Translations under genes and position numbers: made by a program
Assembly: GCA_013360985.1 (NCBI GenBank)
Contig: JABWAM010000104.1
Span: forward strand, 1-8,121
Length of the DNA stretch: 8,121 nucleotides
DNA from: Verrucomicrobiia bacterium
Lineage (GTDB): Bacteria > Verrucomicrobiota > Verrucomicrobiia > JABWAM01
Direction: 5' to 3'
Notes under the pieces: model-generated
The model's database searches: none
Told to the model about the DNA's origin: nothing
The model's input: the letters and a program-made list of their open reading frames with translations, nothing else
Shown here: one piece after another, positions 1 to 5,425 of the stretch
How the letters are laid out: each line of letters opens with the position of its first letter
Position numbering within the stretch: position 1 is the stretch's first letter

Positions 1-124
1 GGATGCGGCGATCCCTCTGCCGGTCGAACTGGCCCTGCGGCGGATCGAGGAGGCGCGGGCGCGAAAACCGTCTTCGGATTCGTCCGATCCGGATCGTCCT
101 GACGGGTCTGCCCGCAGGATTCGC
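1..124. repeat. Left copy of terminal direct repeat (sir2 3' end)
   Basis: This segment matches 7998-8121 in the same orientation at 122 of 124 positions without gaps. The differences are C25 versus G8022 and T100 versus C8097, and both fall at third codon positions of the Sir2-like reading frame, leaving Val and Pro unchanged. The repeat may continue beyond both window edges, since each copy is cut by an edge. It is coding on the plus strand (Sir2 C-terminus) and also lies under the open end of the LacI-family reading frame on the minus strand. It may be a biological duplication or an effect of assembly. Confidence 0.95.
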
Positions 125-1163
125 GGATAACCAACCGGCAGGGGAACTTCATCGAGAGTTCATTCTTCACGAGACGCTGGCCTCGGATCAGCTTCAGCAG
201 CAATTCGATGGCTTTCTCGGCCACGGCTTCCGAAGGCTGAGCCACGGTGGTCAACGCCGGACGCATGTATCGGGAGATCGTGCTGTTGTCGAACCCCGTG
301 ACGGCGAGGTCGTCGGGAACCCGCCACCCGACTTCCGCGCAGGCCATCAACGCGCCGACGGCGGATTCGTCGTTGCTGCACAGGAGCGCCTCGGGGCGAA
401 CCCCTTCCGCCTCGATTTTTTGGATGGCCATGCGTCCCAAGACATAGCTGTCCCGCCAATCCGGACTTTTCGCCAGATGCAAAATTCGCGCCTGAGACGA
501 CGGCAGGCGCGCATCGGCCGCGGCTTCGAGGAAACCGCGCGCGCGTTCAGAAAAAGTGAGGTTCGACGAACGATCCAGGGCTTCGGGCGCGACCGGACAA
601 ATCAGGTTCAACCGACGGAAACCACGAGCGAGCAGATGGCGGGTCAGATCGCGCATCCCCTGGCGATAATCCACCTGAACGGCGGGGACATCCGCCGAAC
701 CGGCGACGCCCAGCGCAATCACCGGAATTCCCTGGTCGCGCAGGCGCTGGATTTCCATCGCATCGGTCTTTTCCGTCCAGGGCGTGTTGAGCAGAACTCC
801 CTCCACCTGCGCATCCAGCATGGCGTCCACGGCGCGGCGCAACCCGAGTTCGTCCCAGTGAAGTTCGTTCACCGTCAGGCCGTAGCCGGATCTTTGGATC
901 GCGCGCGCGACATAAAAGGCTTTTTCCACCCCCGCCTGAACGAGCGAGATGCCTTTAATGATGCCCACGAGACCGCTTTTTTTGCCCCGCAGAATTTGGG
1001 CCTGGCGATGGGGGCGATACCCGAGCCGTTGCGCCAACCGCAGCACGCGTTGCCGGGTCTCGGGACGCAAGCGCACCCGGGGATCGGGGTTCAGGGCGCC
1101 CTTGACGGCGGAGTGCGACAGCCCGAGCTGCTGGGCGATGTATTTTTGCGTGATCCGCGGCAT
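1..1163 (-). CDS. LacI-family transcriptional regulator (3' end runs off the left window edge)
   Basis: The frame is open from ATG at 1163 to the window edge, about 387 codons with no stop. Residues 4-51 form the N-terminal helix-turn-helix (ITQKYIAQQLGLSHSAV), and residues 52-63 the hinge region. Residues 65-349 are a periplasmic-binding-like effector domain with clear family motifs: CSNDESAVGAL at 262-272, VPDDLAVTGFDN at 282-293 and RPALTTVAQP at 301-310. LacI proteins normally end near a motif such as LVIRES (344-349), so the further residues seen are an unusual tail encoded antisense to the Sir2 C-terminus. The recognition helix reads SAVKG where most members have a TVSR-like sequence, so its operator may differ from the classical one. 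The gene is last in the apparent operon, 77 bases after the preceding stop. A sugar-responsive repressor of this operon is the likely role; the ligand is unknown. Confidence 0.9.
   Translation of the reverse strand, partial: MPRITQKYIAQQLGLSHSAVKGALNPDPRVRLRPETRQRVLRLAQRLGYRPHRQAQILRGKKSGLVGIIKGISLVQAGVEKAFYVARAIQRSGYGLTVNELHWDELGLRRAVDAMLDAQVEGVLLNTPWTEKTDAMEIQRLRDQGIPVIALGVAGSADVPAVQVDYRQGMRDLTRHLLARGFRRLNLICPVAPEALDRSSNLTFSERARGFLEAAADARLPSSQARILHLAKSPDWRDSYVLGRMAIQKIEAEGVRPEALLCSNDESAVGALMACAEVGWRVPDDLAVTGFDNSTISRYMRPALTTVAQPSEAVAEKAIELLLKLIRGQRLVKNELSMKFPCRLVIRESCGQTRQDDPDRTNPKTVFAPAPPRSAAGPVRPAEGSPH
2..130 (+). CDS. Sir2-family NAD-dependent protein deacylase, C-terminal end (5' end outside window)
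   Basis: Only the last 42 codons and the TAA at 128-130 are present. Alone this tail could not be identified. The right-hand copy of the same sequence continues upstream into FVVEINPEPTP, which matches the conserved C-terminal strand and motif of Sir2 (sirtuin) deacylases, enzymes that remove acyl groups from lysine using NAD. The sequence here starts DAAIPLPVELALRRIEEA and finishes with a hydrophilic Ser/Asp/Pro/Arg-rich tail longer than the usual sirtuin end. It converges on the LacI-family gene, whose reading frame has no stop before the window edge, so the two genes overlap antisense here. Whether the unseen 5' part is intact cannot be judged. Confidence 0.6.
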   Translation, partial: DAAIPLPVELALRRIEEARARKPSSDSSDPDRPDGSARRIRG

Positions 1164-1241
1164 GAGTTTAGGCGAAGGCGCGGAAGCGGCGCTGCGAGAC
1201 CGGATCGGCATGCGTTCCGCTCCAAAACGGCGGGCGGCGGA

Positions 1242-1967
1242 TCATCGTTGGATGGGGTTGGGGGAGATGATGAGGTTCTTGACTGCGAAGCGGCTGACGC
1301 CGCTGGTCGCCGTGGAAAAACTCACTCCCAGGAAGGAGTTATCGTTTTCCGGCGCCAGCGCGCCCTCGGCCATCTTGCTCTCGTTCAAGGAGACTTCATA
1401 ACGCAGGCCGTCGAGGTCGAGCATGATCTTTACCGACACCGGCATCCCGAGGCCAAGGACCGATTTGAGCGAAGTTTTCTGGTCGCCGCAGAGGATCACG
1501 AGCCCGGTGGTGGTGTGATCGAACATCAGCGAGAGGATGGTTGCGCCCGACGCATTCCGGACCGAAACAAATCCGATGTTGCCCGTCGTGCGAGCCAGGG
1601 AGACCCAGTCGAAGTGGAGATAGACCTTGCCGGTGTGAACGGCGTCCTTTTTGGCGATGCCGCCCAGATTCACCCAGCCGTATTTTCCTTCTTCGCCGCC
1701 CGAACGATCGTCCACGACAATCGCCTTTCCTTTGAAGGCTTCGACGGTTTCCACGCGCACGGAGGCTCCGGCCGCATCGTTTGTCGAAACGGAGGTTGGT
1801 TTCACGGCGACCATTCCCGAAACGGGATTCGCCGTCGGCGGGGGTTCTCCCTCTTTCATGCCGTTGCAATCCACCCGCGCCTCGATCAGGGCGCGGGCCG
1901 GCAACGCGAAGGAGAGGGCGACAACCATCAGGAGGGCGAGGAGGAAGGGCCGGAGACGAGGTTTCAT
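1242..1967 (-). CDS. Secreted protein of unknown function, beta-rich
   Basis: This is a 241-residue protein that I do not recognise as a named family. It opens with a signal peptide: MKPRLR, a hydrophobic stretch at about residues 7-22, and a likely cleavage after ALPARA. The mature part is rich in short alternating beta-strand patterns (KVYLHFDW, NIGFVSVRN, PVSVKIMLDLDG, SRFAVKNLIIS), which fits a concanavalin/LamG-like jelly-roll fold, but this is inferred from pattern only. Only two cysteines are evident. The ATG at 1967 is preferred because it places the signal peptide at the N-terminus and lies 11 bases after the stop of the DUF4838 gene. The same frame stays open upstream to 2516 but there runs antiparallel in-register with the neighbouring gene and is not coding. 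Being wedged between the DUF4838 gene and the regulator, it probably acts outside the cytoplasm on the same substrate. Confidence 0.75.
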   Translation of the reverse strand: MKPRLRPFLLALLMVVALSFALPARALIEARVDCNGMKEGEPPPTANPVSGMVAVKPTSVSTNDAAGASVRVETVEAFKGKAIVVDDRSGGEEGKYGWVNLGGIAKKDAVHTGKVYLHFDWVSLARTTGNIGFVSVRNASGATILSLMFDHTTTGLVILCGDQKTSLKSVLGLGMPVSVKIMLDLDGLRYEVSLNESKMAEGALAPENDNSFLGVSFSTATSGVSRFAVKNLIISPNPIQR

Positions 1968-1978
1968 GGGAGTTGATT

Positions 1979-4600
1979 TTATGGGGAAAACTGAAGGCGG
2001 CCAAACCGGAGCGGCAGGGCGAAGGGGCCGCCCGTGGGCGACCAGCCCGAGAGTTCCTGAGCGTCCGTAGAGCGTTCGCGAAAGAAATCCGCCGGCCACA
2101 CGGTCTCGCCGGGAGGCGGCCCGTCGCAACCGAGGCTCTTCCATGCGATGAGGATTTCGGCGCACCAGCCGTCCGTTGATTTGCGCGCGGCGTATTTCCA
2201 TGCGGGTTTCCAATCGAGGTCGGCGCCCCGGTCGCCCCGATGCGCGACCGCGCGAGCCAACCCGTTCGGATTCACCGCGAACTGGGAGAAGGAATCCATG
2301 CCGCCACCGGTGACGAGGAAGAGCTCCACGACGTCGCCGGACCACAGAGTGGCGGCGTCCTTCGCCGCCTTCAACGCGTGCATCCGGGGTTCTTCGCATT
2401 CGAACGCGACGGCGAGCCCTTCCGCGCACGCGAAGATCTTGACCTGCGTTTTGACGGCGGCCGCGCCGCCCCGGGCGTTCTCGCGAAAGCTGGAGGATTC
2501 CGCGGCGCGATTCCACGCCGGTTCATCGAGGCGGCCGTCCACCACGGGCGCGGCATCCATGCGGGGCGCGCGGAGCAGGAGTTCTCCGCCGATCGGCATT
2601 TCGGTGACCAAACCGAGCGGCACGGCCTTGTCCATGAGATCCATGCTGTAGGGAGCGAGAGCGAACCGGCTCTCGGGGCTCGCGGCGAGCGCGCGGCGCT
2701 CCTGCCCAAGACGGATCGCTTTTTCCCAGGCGCCCTTGCGGCCGCTCCCCGTGGTTTTTCCTGCCGTTCGCGCCGCCTCGATGGCGTCCAAGGTGAGCTC
2801 GACGAAGCGCCAGCCGCGCGCCACGCGATCCACGCGCCAGCGGTAGCGCTCCTCCCGTTCCGACACCGCGGCGGTCGCGCGACGGATGAGCGACGCGCAC
2901 GGTTCGCGCACGGAGGAATAGGCGGCCTCGATCATCGGCGCGCCGAAGACCGAGGAACCGGCGTGACGTCCTTCGAGAGGACGTTTCGCTGCTTCGCGCG
3001 CGAGCGCGCGCCCCGAGGTCGCGAAATACTCCTGGAGCAGAGGGCCCGCCGCGGGGCCGAATGCGCCCAGGTAGTATTCCCGGGCCAACGCTTCCACCGA
3101 TTGGTTCGGGTTCCACAGCAGCCGGCTCAAAACCCACGGGTCGGCGCCCAACATCCCCATGGGCGGCAGATCGCCGGGCCCCGCGTAGTTCATTCGAACC
3201 CCGAGGCTCGAGGGATATTCGCGCAAGAGGTTCATCAGCCATCCCTGGATTTCCAGGGTGGACCAGGGCAGCGACCAGAAGCCTTCTCCGAGGTAATAGG
3301 ACGTCAGCACCACTTTTTCGCTTTGCGTCCGCCAGCCGCGCAGGTCCGCTTCCATCAACGCGCGGGACGCGGGATGCAGGAAGAGGGAGGGGAGATAATT
3401 GTACACATCGGACACCGTGATCGCGGGATGCAGGCGAACCGTCCGGGGCGGCGCGCGCGTCTCGTGGTAGGCATAGACGCCGAAGGTGGCGTCCGGAACT
3501 TCCACGGTCACCCGCTCGGCGACGGCGTTGGCGAACCGCATGAGGCGATCGGTGAGGATCGGCTCGCCGTTCCCATCCTTCTCGAGATCCCAGGCTCGGC
3601 AGTGGGCGCATTCGCAGTGTTCCCCGCCGTCGTTGGCGCTCAGGCTGAAGCTCCGCGTTTTCGTGCGCTTCGCATACGCGATCACGTTTTCCGCGTAAGT
3701 TCGGGCCACGTCCGGGTTCGAGACGCACAACTGTCCGCCATGCGCGCCGCCCGCCCCCCGATAGCGGGCGGCCCGTTGTCCATTTCGGAGCGCGAAATAC
3801 TCCGGGTGTTCTTTTCCATACGCCCGCGGGGTCCATGAGTTCGGTTTTTCCGCGGGAACCCACCAGTACCAGGAATGCTGGACATTGAGGTTGGAGTTGT
3901 TTCCCAAACGGAGGCGTCGCCCCCAGCGGGTCGCCTCGGCCGCCGAGGCGGCATCGAAATAATCGCCGTCCACGACGCCCTGCGTCTGCAGTTTTTTCAG
4001 AGACTCGTGCGTCTTGCTGGTCACGACATCCAAATAGCGGTGCGCAAAACGCGGTTCCTGCGTCACATCGAGATTCGAAGGAACCGCAATTCGCGCGCGG
4101 GGCGGCGCTTCCTCGCCCAGCGGGCCCGGAAGGTACCAGCGCGCGCCGAGGAATCTCTCGGCGAACTCGATGACCGCGAAATAGGAGCCGCCATGCGAGC
4201 TTTCGTTGTTGTTGATCCAGAAGAAATGGCCCAGGTCCCGATCCTCGCCCAGCAGATACACGTTGCCCTCGACCGTACGCATCCGGAATCCGTCGGCCTT
4301 GAGGCCCGCCGCGGAAACGCCCGCCGCGGCCGCGCGCGGATGCGCGCCGACGACGATCTGGCGGCGTCCTTCCGTGGCGTCCGCGGCCACGGACAACTCC
4401 ACGCCGGCCACGACGCGCATGAGGCGACGGAGTTCGGCGGCGCCTTCGCGCGCCGCCTGGGAAGCGTTCGCCGCGACCACGATCTCGTAACGGCTCGCAC
4501 CGTCGCGCGCGATCTCCAGATCGTCCGCACGCGCCGAACTCGAAAGCGCGAGATGGATGAGGCCGAAGCTCGCGGCTGGGAGAAGGAGGAAACGTTTCAT
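1979..4600 (-). CDS. Secreted DUF4838 protein with C-terminal CBM9-like domain
   Basis: This is an 873-residue exported protein. Residues 1-25 are a signal peptide (hydrophobic core FLLLPAASFGLIHLAL, cleavage after SSARA). Residues 26-175 resemble the non-catalytic N-terminal domain shared by GH20/GH67-type glycosidases (AAELRRLMRVVAGVEL, then QIVVGAHP and GFRMRTVEGNVYLLGED). Residues 180-480 fit DUF4838, with the typical SANDGGEHCECAHCRAW stretch giving Cys329, Cys331 and Cys334, followed by FGVYAYHE. Residues 490-665 appear helical. Residues 674-872 look like a CBM9-like carbohydrate-binding domain, starting VVDGRLDEPAWNRAA and including DVVELFL, FAVNPNG and ELSGWSPTGG. DUF4838 has no agreed reaction that I can state; a role in polysaccharide binding or cleavage is an inference from the architecture. 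The start is supported by the signal peptide and by the 15-base gap after the prepilin gene. Confidence 0.88.
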   Translation of the reverse strand: MKRFLLLPAASFGLIHLALSSSARADDLEIARDGASRYEIVVAANASQAAREGAAELRRLMRVVAGVELSVAADATEGRRQIVVGAHPRAAAAGVSAAGLKADGFRMRTVEGNVYLLGEDRDLGHFFWINNNESSHGGSYFAVIEFAERFLGARWYLPGPLGEEAPPRARIAVPSNLDVTQEPRFAHRYLDVVTSKTHESLKKLQTQGVVDGDYFDAASAAEATRWGRRLRLGNNSNLNVQHSWYWWVPAEKPNSWTPRAYGKEHPEYFALRNGQRAARYRGAGGAHGGQLCVSNPDVARTYAENVIAYAKRTKTRSFSLSANDGGEHCECAHCRAWDLEKDGNGEPILTDRLMRFANAVAERVTVEVPDATFGVYAYHETRAPPRTVRLHPAITVSDVYNYLPSLFLHPASRALMEADLRGWRTQSEKVVLTSYYLGEGFWSLPWSTLEIQGWLMNLLREYPSSLGVRMNYAGPGDLPPMGMLGADPWVLSRLLWNPNQSVEALAREYYLGAFGPAAGPLLQEYFATSGRALAREAAKRPLEGRHAGSSVFGAPMIEAAYSSVREPCASLIRRATAAVSEREERYRWRVDRVARGWRFVELTLDAIEAARTAGKTTGSGRKGAWEKAIRLGQERRALAASPESRFALAPYSMDLMDKAVPLGLVTEMPIGGELLLRAPRMDAAPVVDGRLDEPAWNRAAESSSFRENARGGAAAVKTQVKIFACAEGLAVAFECEEPRMHALKAAKDAATLWSGDVVELFLVTGGGMDSFSQFAVNPNGLARAVAHRGDRGADLDWKPAWKYAARKSTDGWCAEILIAWKSLGCDGPPPGETVWPADFFRERSTDAQELSGWSPTGGPFALPLRFGRLQFSP

Positions 4601-4615
4601 GGGAAAGGAGGCGGG

Positions 4616-5425
4616 CTACCTTTCGTTGGCCATCCAGAGCCGGCGGTAGAAGGGCTGGAGATCGGCGGGGGCGTCGGTAAAGCCCCAGATCGGTTTCAGC
4701 GGGAAACGCGCCGCGTGAAAGTCGCCGTAAAGCATGTTCGGGAAGCCGCCATGACGGCTGTCAATCCCCGTCCACTCTGTCAGCTTCACCCGCGTATCGT
4801 GATAGATTTTGACGTCGCGCCAACTGTCGCTGAGGAGGCAGTACGCCGACGGATTGGCCAATGACGAAATGCGCACCTCGTTGGTGTAAAGGCTGTAATC
4901 GAGCTCCTTGTTGATCGCATAGGTAAGCGCGGGACGATCGATCGGCGGCAGGGTCGTCTGGGAAGGACAGAGAAAGATCGTGCCGCGCATCCGTTCGCGG
5001 TGCGCCCAGAGATCGGGATAGCTCACGCCGAGATAACGGGTGTCCACCTTCTGGAACCAGTTGCTGTTGAGCGCGGGATAGTTGTGCAACGGCAGAAAAT
5101 CGTCCGAATCCTGCGCGTAAAGGTTGATCGCCATCCCCCATTGCCGAAGATTGTTCAGGCAGCCCGCGCTCCGCGCGCTCTCGCGCGCGCGACCCAGGGC
5201 GGGCGTCAGCAACGCCGCGAGGATCGCGATGATCGCGATGACGACGAGCAGTTCGATCAGGGTAAATCCCTCCGCGGCGGATGCGCGCGCGCTCCGCGCC
5301 TTCCGCGCAAGGAGCGAGATGGACGCGGGAGGTGACGCAGGCAGAGGAAGGCCGGGGCGTCCGGTCCTTTCGGCAGGGAAAGCGAGGATCCCGCCGCTCC
5401 GTCCTGGCGTCCGATCTCGGCTCAC
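4616..5425 (-). CDS. Prepilin-type N-terminal cleavage/methylation protein, H-X9-DG class (pseudopilin-like)
   Basis: The class III prepilin signal reads EGFTLIELLVVIAIIAILAALL. Cleavage is expected after Gly53, leaving Phe as residue 1 and the conserved Glu at position 5, followed by a long hydrophobic helix. The region after it (GRARESARSAGCLNNLRQWGMAINLYAQD, written here as recognised segments: CLNNLRQWGMAINLYAQD) is typical of the large Verrucomicrobiota/Planctomycetota group. The C-terminal signature RHGGFPNMLYGDFH is the H-X9-DG motif with Phe in place of the last Gly. The start is uncertain. A GTG at 5425 overlaps the TGA of the PEP-CTERM gene as GTGA and gives 269 residues with an unusually long 53-residue leader. 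A CTG 26 codons downstream would give a more ordinary leader, while a TTG at 5476 lies inside the previous gene. Members are processed by a prepilin peptidase and sit in the inner membrane or periplasm; their function is mostly unknown. Confidence 0.88.
   Translation of the reverse strand: MSRDRTPGRSGGILAFPAERTGRPGLPLPASPPASISLLARKARSARASAAEGFTLIELLVVIAIIAILAALLTPALGRARESARSAGCLNNLRQWGMAINLYAQDSDDFLPLHNYPALNSNWFQKVDTRYLGVSYPDLWAHRERMRGTIFLCPSQTTLPPIDRPALTYAINKELDYSLYTNEVRISSLANPSAYCLLSDSWRDVKIYHDTRVKLTEWTGIDSRHGGFPNMLYGDFHAARFPLKPIWGFTDAPADLQPFYRRLWMANER

Noticed and set aside
3..1976. Open frame of 657 codons on the plus strand
   Set aside because: It runs antisense to the LacI-family gene and the small secreted protein, both supported by family motifs or a signal peptide. 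Its translation is rich in Arg, Gly and His and resembles no protein. High GC content makes such antisense frames common.
1968..2516. Upstream extension of the small secreted protein gene
   Set aside because: The frame is open to 2516 but lies inside the DUF4838 gene and would bury the signal peptide in the middle of the protein.
2240..3838. Open frame of 532 codons on the plus strand and a 446-codon frame at 2523-3863 on the minus strand
   Set aside because: Both overlap the DUF4838 gene in other frames and show only Arg/Ala/Pro-rich sequence without domain features.
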